DNA of 56,666 nucleotides from an uncultured Bacilli bacterium (GTDB lineage Bacteria > Bacillota_I > Bacilli_A > RF39 > UBA660): contig CANRDU010000007.1 of NCBI GenBank assembly GCA_947629445.1, positions 1 through 56,666 on the forward strand, read 5' to 3'. Each line of letters begins with the position of its first letter. Within the stretch, counting starts at the first letter, position 1. The notes under the pieces were generated by a model. The model was not told the DNA's origin and ran no database searches. It was given only the letters and a program-made list of their open reading frames with translations. The position numbers were made by a program, and so were the translations under genes. Below are positions 49,013-56,666 of this stretch, in pieces.

Positions 49013-50112
49013 TGTTCAAATTCTTCTTTTGTTATTATTCCTTCGTCCAATAAGGCTTTTAATTCTCGCAATTCATCACCAAAAGATGCCTTACTTATTT
49101 TTTCTTCTGTTTTTTCGTTTATTCTCGAAGAACTCTCTATTTTCTCTTCGATTATAGGAAATATCTTTTTGATTTGATCTTCATTTACATCATCAAAGAA
49201 GAATAATCTATCTGAAGAACTATTTTTTTCATTTGTACTATTTCTTATAACGATGAAACCCATATCTTCATCTTCATCAGGCAAGTATAAGTTAATGGAA
49301 TCATAGTCACTATAATTCACTTTGATATTTCCTTGTCTAACATAAAAATTTATTTTATTTTCATGATTTTCAGTAGAATTCTCTGAACTAGTTGTCATTT
49401 TAGCTATTGTTTTCACTATGTTCTTTTTACTAAAGGGATGGTTTGTAGATATGACATCACCTAGTAATTCAGTTCCTAAACTTTTTAAATTCTTTTTATT
49501 ACTTGATAATATTTTTTCATATTCTTTCTTAATATTATCGTATTCAAAATCTTCTGTTGTCTGAATGACAAGATAATCTTCGTAAATAGTTAAAGTTTGC
49601 CCAATTACTCCCTCTATAGTATATAACCAATTTTTATCAACTTTATTATCAAAATGATCATTTATATCATTGATAATCGTAGCATTGAATTTATTTTTCT
49701 TAGCTTTTTTAATTACATTAGCTTTCGCATGATTTAATTCTTTTCTATCAAAGTAATTTTGACAATCCCAATCCGCAGTTTTAATTTTAGAAAAGCATTT
49801 TTTACATAAAGTGGAATGTCCGAAATGAATCGCTGATTGTGTTACTTCTCCACAATTATCACATTTTTTCATATCCACTTTTTGATTATCAAAATAAGTA
49901 TTTATACCAGTAATTACTTTTTCCGGGAAAGCGGCGCTTTTAGCTAATTCTAAGGCTTTTTCTCTATTCTTTTCAAGATTTTTATCATTATCAATTTTTC
50001 GGAACTTCCATACAATTCCATTGATTTTTAATAAACAAGAATTGCATAAGACACAATCTCCGATTCTTTCTGGTATTAAAACTGTTTTATTGCATGCATC
50101 ACATTTTAACAT
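48982..50112 (-). CDS. Double zinc-ribbon protein with C-terminal SHOCT domain
   Basis: This 376-residue soluble protein has two related zinc-binding modules in its first 120 residues (CDACNK...CVLCNSC, then CDNCGE...CKKCF). Each is followed by a helical segment ending in an ITGINTYFDN / INDINDHFDN-like sequence, i.e. an internal duplication. The middle is a beta-rich PH-like region. The C-terminal 35 residues (FGDELRELKALLDEGIITKE) are a SHOCT motif, thought to mediate oligomerisation. The function is unknown. It is convergent with another zinc-ribbon gene. Confidence 0.8.
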   Translation of the reverse strand: MLKCDACNKTVLIPERIGDCVLCNSCLLKINGIVWKFRKIDNDKNLEKNREKALELAKSAAFPEKVITGINTYFDNQKVDMKKCDNCGEVTQSAIHFGHSTLCKKCFSKIKTADWDCQNYFDRKELNHAKANVIKKAKKNKFNATIINDINDHFDNKVDKNWLYTIEGVIGQTLTIYEDYLVIQTTEDFEYDNIKKEYEKILSSNKKNLKSLGTELLGDVISTNHPFSKKNIVKTIAKMTTSSENSTENHENKINFYVRQGNIKVNYSDYDSINLYLPDEDEDMGFIVIRNSTNEKNSSSDRLFFFDDVNEDQIKKIFPIIEEKIESSSRINEKTEEKISKASFGDELRELKALLDEGIITKEEFEQKKKKILNLD

Positions 50113-50552
50113 ACTATCACTCCTTATTTCTTCGTGCTTACTGCATAATAGCGAATGTTTTTAGCGCGAATAAAAATATAATTTTCTATATTTCAACGTA
50201 ACACTTTATCTATACTAGATTCTATCGCAAAAAAGAACTTAAAGTCAAATTTTTTTTAATACAAAGAAATAGCATGCAAAGCATGCTACTTCTGATAAGA
50301 AGGAAGTTTTTGTATAATAGGAAAATACTACACAAGAAAATAGATAGAAGAAAGATAGATAAAAAAATGATAGAATTATTACGATTAAATTCATAGGTAA
50401 CAAATTTTTGAAAATCTATCACACCAATTTATTCTTATCGTAACTGGTTCTTCATTTTTATCATCTTTCCACTATATTATAGTGGGAGGGTAAATTTTGT
50501 TTTGTTTTTTTGGTAATGAATTTCAAAAATTTTCAAAATTTTTCTTCCTGTA
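50113..50552. other. 440-bp AT-rich intergenic region
   Basis: No convincing gene. A perfect TAGCATGC/GCATGCTA hairpin lies at 50270-50288, a plus-strand TATAAT at 50313-50318, and a CCACTAT/ATAGTGG hairpin at 50469-50485 followed by a T-rich stretch. These could delimit a plus-strand small RNA of about 160 nt. A 66-codon GTG frame on the minus strand (50222-50422) encodes a hydrophobic peptide but lacks good support. Confidence 0.4.
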
Positions 50553-50585
50553 TAAAAAGGTAGCATATCTTTTGGGATATGCTAC
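50553..50585 (-). terminator. Terminator of nfnAB
   Basis: On the minus strand, a perfect 10-bp stem GTAGCATATC/GATATGCTAC, 6-nt loop, then CTTTTT. Confidence 0.88.
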
Positions 50586-50592
50586 AATACTC

Positions 50593-51948
50593 TTATTGAA
50601 GATTATTAATAATTTGACTCGCAGCTTTTTTTCCGGCTTCCATTGCTAAAATAACAGTAGCGGCACCGGTTACAGCATCTCCACCTGCATAAACATGAGA
50701 GTTGTTGGTAATTCCTTCTGGTGCGATAATTAAGCCTTTATCATCTGTTATAATGTCACTATTTTCTGTAGCGATAGGGTTAGGCATTGTTCCAAGGGCA
50801 ACTACGATAGTATCACAAGTAATTTCTTCGGTTTGACCAGAAATTTCTTTTACACCACGTCTACCACTTTCATCAACATCAGTAAGTTCCATTAAAGCAA
50901 CTTTAAGTCCGATTACGTTATAGTTTTCATCAGTTATTACTTCTTTAGGATTTTTTAACAAGTCAAAAATAATTCCTTCTTCTTGAGCATGTTCAATTTC
51001 CATTTTTCTGGCAGGAAGTTCTTCCATGGTACGACGGTAGACAATAGATACATCATATCCAATTCTTTTTAGACTACGAGCAGCATCCATCGCTACATTT
51101 CCACCACCGATAACGAGTGCTTTTGTTCCTTTTTTGACTGGGGTTTTAGCATCTGTTTCATAAGCACCCATCAAATTAATACGAGTTAAAATTTCGTTAG
51201 CAGAGAAAACGCCGTTTGCATTTTCGCCTGGAATTCCTAAAAATTTTGGTAATCCTGCTCCAGTTGCTAAATAGACAGAATCATAAGTGTTTTCTAGTTC
51301 TGCTAAAGTGATTGTTTTTCCAATAACTGCATCTAAAATAATATTAGCTCCTAAGTTTTTTAAATTTTGAATCTCATTTTCCACAATTCTTTTCGGTAGA
51401 CGAAATTCTGGAATTCCATAAGTTAAAACGCCACCTGCTTTATGTAAAGATTCATAGATGGTTACGTCAATACCTTCTTTTAAAAGTTCTCCTGCACAAG
51501 TAAGTCCACTTGGACCAGATCCAACAATCGCTACTTTTTTACCTGTTTTCGGTTTTGGATTATTCACATTTAATTGATGTTCTAAAGCATAGTCTGCGAC
51601 ATAGCGTTCGAGAGACCCAATGGCAATTGCATCACTCTTAAATCCTTTTACACACATTTTTTCACATTGCTTTTCTTGTGGACAAACACGCCCACAAATA
51701 GCAGGTAAACTAGAAGATTTTAAGATAATGTGATAAGCTTCTTCTAAATTATTTTCTTTAATTGCTTTTATAAATTTTGGAATTTCGATATTGACAGGAC
51801 ATCCCTTAACACAACGAGGATTTGGACATTGTAGGCATCTATTCGCTTCTTTTAAAGCCTCTTCCTCATTATAACCTATTGCGACCTCTTCAAAGGTATG
51901 GGAACGTCTTTCAGGGTCTAAATTGCGCATTATTACTTTTTCATCCAT
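50593..51948 (-). CDS. nfnB: NfnB-type NADPH-dependent ferredoxin:NAD oxidoreductase large subunit (GltD-like)
   Basis: This 451-residue flavoprotein of the glutamate-synthase small-subunit family has N-terminal cysteine clusters CLQCPNPRCVKGCP (near 37-50) and CGRVCPQEKQCEKMC (near 86-100) for two 4Fe-4S centres. It has an FAD-binding GSGPSGLTCAGEL motif near 148 and an NADPH-binding GGGNVAMDAARS motif near 280. Adjacent nfnA makes the electron-bifurcating NfnAB complex (NADH, NADPH, ferredoxin) more likely than glutamate synthase, since no large gltB subunit is seen. Its start codon overlaps the nfnA stop (TAATG). Confidence 0.9.
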   Translation of the reverse strand: MDEKVIMRNLDPERRSHTFEEVAIGYNEEEALKEANRCLQCPNPRCVKGCPVNIEIPKFIKAIKENNLEEAYHIILKSSSLPAICGRVCPQEKQCEKMCVKGFKSDAIAIGSLERYVADYALEHQLNVNNPKPKTGKKVAIVGSGPSGLTCAGELLKEGIDVTIYESLHKAGGVLTYGIPEFRLPKRIVENEIQNLKNLGANIILDAVIGKTITLAELENTYDSVYLATGAGLPKFLGIPGENANGVFSANEILTRINLMGAYETDAKTPVKKGTKALVIGGGNVAMDAARSLKRIGYDVSIVYRRTMEELPARKMEIEHAQEEGIIFDLLKNPKEVITDENYNVIGLKVALMELTDVDESGRRGVKEISGQTEEITCDTIVVALGTMPNPIATENSDIITDDKGLIIAPEGITNNSHVYAGGDAVTGAATVILAMEAGKKAASQIINNLQ

Positions 51949-52811
51949 TATTCTTCACCACACATACCACAACCGCCAGAGTGGGTATTTCCTTCCAATG
52001 CTTTTAAATATCTTCTACCTTCTTCATCTTTATACAGATTCATTCGTTTAATAGCGGCATCAAAATCTACTAGATGACCATCAAATTCAGGACCATCTAC
52101 ACAGGCAAATTTTACTTCATTATTGACGAGTAACCTACAAGCCCCACACATACCAGTTCCATCTACCATAATAGGATTCATACTGGCAATGGTTTTTATG
52201 TTGTATTCTTTTGTTAGAGCACATACGAATTTCATCATTACAGCAGATCCCATAACGATGCATAAATCGTAGTCATGATTTTCTTTTAATGTGTCTGTAA
52301 CTAAGCCTTGTCTTCCATTAGATCCATCATCTGTTACGACGATTAAATGATTACATACGGATTTTAGTTCTTCTAAAATAATTAATAAATCCTTATTTTT
52401 TGCTCCATAGATAATGTCAACGTCTAGACCGTGAGCAGTGAAATATTTGGCCTGTGGATAAACAGGAGCAATTCCTACTCCACCACCTACCATAACAATT
52501 TTTTTACCTTTATACTCCTCTATATGTGTAACTACTTCACTCGGTTTTCCTAAAGGTCCTACGACACTAAATAGTTCGTTTTGGGTTTGACTAAGTTCTA
52601 AAGTAGATGCCCCAACTACTTGATAAATCAATCGTAAAATAGCTTTTTCTTTATCATAATCGTAAATTGTCAGTGGAATTCGTTCACTATCTTCCTTGGA
52701 CATAACAATTACAAATTGTCCAGGTAAGGCATTTTTGACTAAGAGTGGAGCTTCTACTTCAAGTAGAAAGATTTTATCTCCAATCGATTCATTTTTCAAA
52801 ATCCTATACAT
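51948..52811 (-). CDS. nfnA: NfnA-type ferredoxin-NADP reductase subunit alpha
   Basis: This 287-residue protein combines a ferredoxin-reductase-like FAD domain (PGQFVIVMS, RIPLTIYDYD), an NAD-binding domain (GGGVGIAPVYPQAK near 107) and C-terminal cysteines for a 2Fe-2S centre (GMCGACR, FACVDGPEF near 235-255, and CGMC at the end). This is the small subunit of NfnAB, homologous to dihydroorotate dehydrogenase electron-transfer subunits. The start at 52811 is chosen because it begins exactly 3 nt after GGTGAT and 15 nt after the -10; the upstream ATG lies inside the promoter. It forms an operon with nfnB. Confidence 0.9.
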   Translation of the reverse strand: MYRILKNESIGDKIFLLEVEAPLLVKNALPGQFVIVMSKEDSERIPLTIYDYDKEKAILRLIYQVVGASTLELSQTQNELFSVVGPLGKPSEVVTHIEEYKGKKIVMVGGGVGIAPVYPQAKYFTAHGLDVDIIYGAKNKDLLIILEELKSVCNHLIVVTDDGSNGRQGLVTDTLKENHDYDLCIVMGSAVMMKFVCALTKEYNIKTIASMNPIMVDGTGMCGACRLLVNNEVKFACVDGPEFDGHLVDFDAAIKRMNLYKDEEGRRYLKALEGNTHSGGCGMCGEE

Positions 52812-52835
52812 ATTATCACCAATATTATTATAGCA
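52812..52835 (-). promoter_or_regulatory. Start cassette of nfnAB
   Basis: On the minus strand: TGCTATAAT, 6 nt, GGTGAT, 3 nt, ATG. Confidence 0.75.
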
Positions 52836-52923
52836 TGACACTACTTATTAGTAAATTGAAGAATTTAGAAAACTAGAATAAAAATCGTAACAGAAAATAT
52901 CTTAATTACAAAAGAACAATATA

Positions 52924-52932
52924 TGATATAAT
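52924..52932 (+). promoter_or_regulatory. Extended -10 promoter of the second giant gene
   Basis: TGATATAAT, 22 nt before the ATG. Confidence 0.6.
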
Positions 52933-52954
52933 AAAATAAAGTAGAGATGATTTT

Positions 52955-55900
52955 ATGGATGACTTTGCAAGAGTAGAAGAATTAAAAAAACTAAAAATTA
53001 TTTATAGTCAGAATAGAGTATTCGCAGAAAATCTTTTTTTAAAGGATAAAGATGGACAAGATTTTTTTGAATATATTATAACGAATCAAATTAAAATCCA
53101 AGATGACGATTTGATTCATTATATTTCTAACAATGAAGAACTACTAAGGAGAGCTGCAAATAAAGGGTATTTTTTGAGTAGGTATGATAATGTTGATTTG
53201 CTCTTTCAAGGACCTGGTGAAACGATTATCGAAACTTTGTTTCGAAATCGCAATGGTGTTAAACCCAATTTATCATTAGATATTATTAACCGAATGTTTA
53301 CAAAGGTAAATGGTAGATATATAATTGATGATATTTTAAGCATTGCCGATGGCTTTGTACAAGAATTTATTATCAAAGTTTCTGATTTTAACATCTTATA
53401 TGAATGTCTTAAAAATATTGGTCGCCTCGATTTAATGATTGATGCTAAAGAGAAATTTTTAACTACTATCACGCCTAATGGAATTCCGACATTACAAGAA
53501 ATAATTGATACAAAAGTATTTATAGAAAAATGGTATCCGGAAGATCCAGAATTAGACATTGTGGACCTGCTCCCAGGAGATAGAGTAGTGAAAGATAAAG
53601 AGGTAACAGTTATCCTATCTGAATTAGACATTGATATAGCGGGACTGCGTTTAGGAAATAGCAGAGTAGTGAAAGATAAAGAGATAGCCGCTATCCTATA
53701 TAAAAATGAGGAATATAAACTTTTAATGAATTTAAATGGACACCTTTTAGTAAATTATCCAACGCCAACAGATAATTATTTGATGGCTGTCTATCAGAAG
53801 AACCGTGGACACTTGAATTTTGAGACTCACGGTTATAAAAAAGGCGATAATAGACTTTTAGCGCGTACTTGTTTAACTCTTTTAGAAAAAGGAGCTGATT
53901 TAGCAGAGTTATCTTATATTTTGAAAAACCCTGCCCCTGGGAAGCCAATTTTGACTTATATGCTTGAGTTAAATTATGATTTAACTGTTGAGCATTTTAA
54001 GAAATGTAATGATTCTTCCCTTCAAGAACATTTAAAAGATGGTGTAATAGACTGTATAGCAAAAATTTATAACCGTCCAAAAGATTCACTGAAAACAGTG
54101 GATATCACTGAATTTCTTGGGCTTCTTCCTAAAAAAGAAAATATGTTTGCAATTATAAAACAAAACCCATGGATGACCATTGAGCCCTATATCTTTGATG
54201 TTGAAAATTTTCTTGAACCAGTCGATGGTAACATATCTTTATTAGAATATCTTATCAAAAAAGGAAATGGTTGGATTAACGCGTTCGGTACTTTTAATGA
54301 TTATATGGAGGAATTATTAACAAACATTCAAGCAGTCATCATCATGGTGAACTGTAATTATCAAATAGATAGGCTAGAGGAAGCCATGCTATATGAAGAT
54401 ATAGAAGGAAATCAAAAATTAATAGATTTATTAATAACGAAAAAATACTATAATTGCATTTTAAAATCTAGTCATGAAGATGTACGTGTTGTAGATTATT
54501 GTATAAAATATAACTGCTTTAATATCCTTAGTAATGATATACTAGAAGAACTATTTGTAGAACATAACGGGCATTTTTTAGTTGAAAACTATTTAAATAA
54601 TCCTAAATTTTTAGATTTTATAATCGATAAAATAAAAAGCAAAAATTTCTTTGTTAATGGAACTAATCTTCGAAAGTTATATGAATTTGGTTATACGCAA
54701 CTAATACAATTTGCTAATGAAGAAACACTACTAGAAGAAAATAATGGAAAAACATTTTTAGAACAATTATTACAAAGTGGACAAATCCCTTCATTTGGTA
54801 ATTATGAGTTACATTCTCTAAAAACAGTAGAAATATTATATCAATATCAAAAACCAGAATTGATGTGCCAAGCGAGTCTCAGATTGTTAATGGATTATCC
54901 ATCAAAAGAAAATAATTATTTGCAGTATGTTCTTTCTTGCTTGAATAAAGGTGCTGATGTTAAATTAGAGAAAAAAATTTTTCATAGTGACGATCAGGAA
55001 TTATTAGCTAGATGCTATATCCAAATAGCGCAAAATAATGACTTTGGCTATCTAAAGAAGTTAAAAGAAGAAGAACTATTAAGGAAAGATAAGAGTGGGC
55101 ACACTTTGTTATATTATTTAATAAAGTTAGATGAAGAAATTACATTAGATGAAATTTTAGATTTTGATACTCTAAAAAATCCAAATATTTTTATTGAGTT
55201 AAAAGCATTAGGCGTTTCTGATATTTCCATAAGCATTCCAACAGATATATCTTATAGTAAATTTGATTGTACGGATGCTTGGGTGCAAATTGCCAATGAA
55301 GACTATGCGAAGGGAATTACGTCCCCTGTTGAAGATTTATTAAATGAGTTAAGAAATTTATTTATCAATGATGGAAAAAGTGATGCTAAAATTGTAGATG
55401 CTCTCATTACTTCTTATCGGTATACAACTCGTAAGAATCCAATATTTATGGAGGAAGTAAAACAGTTAATTGCGATTAAAAAAAAGAATCCTGGATTTGT
55501 CTATCGTAGGGAAAAAGGGTCGGGCTATTTTCAAAAACCACAGGTTGTTGTAGAAAATGAAATCATTAGTACTCTTAATCATGAAACAGGACATGCTTTA
55601 CACTACTTTTTAACAAATAATGAAGTACCTCCTGATTATTATACTATTGTAGATTCTATTAGGAGTAATCCTGATTGGATAAAAAAGGTAAAATTTTATG
55701 CAAATTCATATAGAATAGCAAGAAAGCAAGTAAGAGGAGAAGCAAAGGCAATTGTTTTTGCTCGTATTAATGGAGATTCTATCGATGCTAATACCGAGGA
55801 ATTAATGGCTCTATTAGATGGTGAAAAAGAAAAGTTGAAAAGTATTTATCGGGCGAAAGGTTATTCAGAAGAAACACTTGATACGATTCTTTCTTCATCA

Positions 55901-56317
55901 TTTACTTTGGAAGATTTTGTTAAGCAAAAAGAAAAAATTGAAATTTCCGAATTAATGGATGCCATTTTACGGTATGACTATGATGCGTTTATAGCAATTG
56001 GGGATATTATTGATGCTATTACCGATGGTCGTTTGTTTAGCCAGGCACTAAGAGATAAAGATGGAAAAAGAATTCCTGCTACTTTTGGTCATGGAATTCA
56101 ATACTATACTAGTGATAAGGTATTAGGATTTGATGAGATGATTGCGAATTATTCTCAAATTATTAAATCCAAAAATAGTGCAAAAATTCTTCCTGTTTTA
56201 AGGGATATTGTCGGAGATGAATTAGTTGACCTATTGGATGACTTTTATAAAACAAAAATACTTAAATTACCGACAGATGAAAAGAAAAATGAAGGAGGGT
56301 TATTATGGATGAGTTAG
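52955..56317 (+). CDS. Giant repeat protein with C-terminal HEXXH metallopeptidase-like domain
   Basis: This 1120-residue protein has no signal peptide or membrane helix. Residues about 1-790 are helical, with ankyrin-like elements around turns such as DKDGQDFFEYII, ENNGKTFLEQLL and DKSGHTLLYYLI, i.e. a repeat scaffold for binding partners. The C-terminal third contains NHETGHALHYFL near residue 875, an HEXXH zinc-peptidase motif with hydrophobic flanks, and later FDEMIANYS near 1060, a plausible third-ligand Glu helix. The family is not one I can name. The ATG follows GAGATGATTTT, a weak site. It overlaps the next small gene by 13 bp. Protease activity is inferred from the motif only. Confidence 0.75.
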   Translation: MDDFARVEELKKLKIIYSQNRVFAENLFLKDKDGQDFFEYIITNQIKIQDDDLIHYISNNEELLRRAANKGYFLSRYDNVDLLFQGPGETIIETLFRNRNGVKPNLSLDIINRMFTKVNGRYIIDDILSIADGFVQEFIIKVSDFNILYECLKNIGRLDLMIDAKEKFLTTITPNGIPTLQEIIDTKVFIEKWYPEDPELDIVDLLPGDRVVKDKEVTVILSELDIDIAGLRLGNSRVVKDKEIAAILYKNEEYKLLMNLNGHLLVNYPTPTDNYLMAVYQKNRGHLNFETHGYKKGDNRLLARTCLTLLEKGADLAELSYILKNPAPGKPILTYMLELNYDLTVEHFKKCNDSSLQEHLKDGVIDCIAKIYNRPKDSLKTVDITEFLGLLPKKENMFAIIKQNPWMTIEPYIFDVENFLEPVDGNISLLEYLIKKGNGWINAFGTFNDYMEELLTNIQAVIIMVNCNYQIDRLEEAMLYEDIEGNQKLIDLLITKKYYNCILKSSHEDVRVVDYCIKYNCFNILSNDILEELFVEHNGHFLVENYLNNPKFLDFIIDKIKSKNFFVNGTNLRKLYEFGYTQLIQFANEETLLEENNGKTFLEQLLQSGQIPSFGNYELHSLKTVEILYQYQKPELMCQASLRLLMDYPSKENNYLQYVLSCLNKGADVKLEKKIFHSDDQELLARCYIQIAQNNDFGYLKKLKEEELLRKDKSGHTLLYYLIKLDEEITLDEILDFDTLKNPNIFIELKALGVSDISISIPTDISYSKFDCTDAWVQIANEDYAKGITSPVEDLLNELRNLFINDGKSDAKIVDALITSYRYTTRKNPIFMEEVKQLIAIKKKNPGFVYRREKGSGYFQKPQVVVENEIISTLNHETGHALHYFLTNNEVPPDYYTIVDSIRSNPDWIKKVKFYANSYRIARKQVRGEAKAIVFARINGDSIDANTEELMALLDGEKEKLKSIYRAKGYSEETLDTILSSSFTLEDFVKQKEKIEISELMDAILRYDYDAFIAIGDIIDAITDGRLFSQALRDKDGKRIPATFGHGIQYYTSDKVLGFDEMIANYSQIIKSKNSAKILPVLRDIVGDELVDLLDDFYKTKILKLPTDEKKNEGGLLWMS
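53582..53683 (+). repeat. In-frame 21-bp direct repeat, 81-bp period
   Basis: AGAGTAGTGAAAGATAAAGAG occurs identically at 53582-53602 and 53663-53683. It encodes RVVKDKE twice, 27 residues apart, with similar flanks (ILSELDIDI / ILYKNEEYK): a recent internal duplication of one repeat unit. Confidence 0.75.
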
Positions 56318-56541
56318 ATTTTCATTTATATGTTGTAGCAGAAATGCGTTATCAACAAGAATTTGATAAAGAGAAAGAAAAAGAGGAAGAGTTATTTCCA
56401 GCGAACTGGTATTCTAGCCGTGATTATAAATTAAAAACAGAAATTATAGCAGAAGCCATAAAAAAACATATAACAATTGATAAGACAGATCTATATCAAA
56501 AATACTATGTAGAAGGTCAAGAGAACAAGTTGTATAAATAA
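56305..56541 (+). CDS. Small protein overlapping the second giant gene
   Basis: This 78-residue, highly charged helical protein (DKEKEKEEELF) with a Tyr-rich C-terminus has no recognisable family. AAGGAGG precedes the ATG, which lies 13 bp inside the giant gene, so translation is probably coupled. The arrangement mirrors the small gene at 44375 after the first giant gene, although the two small proteins are not similar. Confidence 0.65.
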   Translation: MDELDFHLYVVAEMRYQQEFDKEKEKEEELFPANWYSSRDYKLKTEIIAEAIKKHITIDKTDLYQKYYVEGQENKLYK

Positions 56542-56666
56542 TATTATTCCTACTTTCTTGTAAAAAGTTATTTTAAAAAAAGAAAAAACGGGTTCTTTGT
56601 CAAATAGTGTTGGTAGACAATAAATTTGATAAATGAGTCTAATTATAGAGGATGATGAAAATCATC
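56542..56666. other. Right-edge intergenic segment, possible insertion-sequence end
   Basis: From 56590 a G/T-rich sequence (GGGTTCTTTGTCAAATAGTG) resembles, from memory, the terminal repeats of ISL3-family elements, and the preceding bases are A-rich. The window ends at a GATGAT/ATCATC hairpin before any transposase would be visible. This is uncertain. Confidence 0.25.

Noticed and set aside
50222..50422. 66-codon GTG hydrophobic peptide frame on the minus strand
   Set aside because: Weak ribosome site, no clear promoter and AT-driven composition; a type I toxin cannot be excluded but is unsupported.
53206..53631. 141-codon minus-strand frame inside the second giant gene
   Set aside because: Antisense shadow of a real gene with no start signals.

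Overview
The window comes from a low-GC, cell-wall-bearing member of the Bacillota (Firmicutes), most likely an uncultured anaerobic gut lineage of Bacilli. The grounds are: AT-rich codon use with TGA used as stop (alr ends in TGA); a SAM-I riboswitch and a CIRCE operator; alanine racemase, an S66 LD-carboxypeptidase and a sortase-type surface protein (so it has peptidoglycan); and rubrerythrin plus NfnAB, which indicate anaerobic metabolism. The exact taxon is inference.

Layout. 1-5.5 kb: tRNA-Phe, a MarR regulator fused by overlaps to a two-subunit ABC exporter, and a zinc-ribbon membrane protein. 5.6-5.9 kb: a tRNA Arg-Pro-Pro cluster. 6.3-12.3 kb: one 2018-residue surface adhesin (fibro-slime domain, then six A/B pairs of isopeptide-type domains). 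12.4-17.1 kb: mutY; a secreted coiled-coil protein bracketed by inverted repeats; a bacterial TAM41-like CDP-diacylglycerol synthase; tRNA-Arg; a HAD nucleotidase. 17.1-22.0 kb (minus strand): a six-gene MoxR/DUF58/VWA/VWA/TPR operon with overlapping genes. 22.1-31.5 kb: a phosphodiesterase, two tandem HipA-like kinase-fold paralogues, FIST and Nudix proteins, alr, an HD phosphohydrolase, and a degenerate and a normal family I pyrophosphatase. 31.5-38.6 kb: S66 peptidase, a two-component system, a PP2C-like protein, membrane and unknown proteins, rubrerythrin. 38.7-45.5 kb: a giant 1876-residue helical-repeat protein with an overlapping small partner and an opposing ADP-ribosyltransferase-like gene. 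45.5-47.7 kb: hsp20 (CIRCE), thioredoxin, metK (SAM-I). 48-52.8 kb: zinc-ribbon proteins and nfnAB. 52.9-56.5 kb: a second giant repeat protein carrying an HEXXH motif, again with a small overlapping partner. The right end may enter an insertion sequence.

Working together. The surface protein, coiled-coil protein, MoxR/VWA operon, S66 peptidase and alr all point to envelope work. The giant repeat proteins, the ADP-ribosyltransferase-like protein and the HipA-like pair look like accessory effector or conflict functions. The most striking non-coding pattern is a stereotyped start cassette, TGnTATAAT-like then 6-7 nt then GGTGAT then N3 then ATG, seen at seven genes. It predicts mRNAs that begin at or next to their own Shine-Dalgarno sequence.
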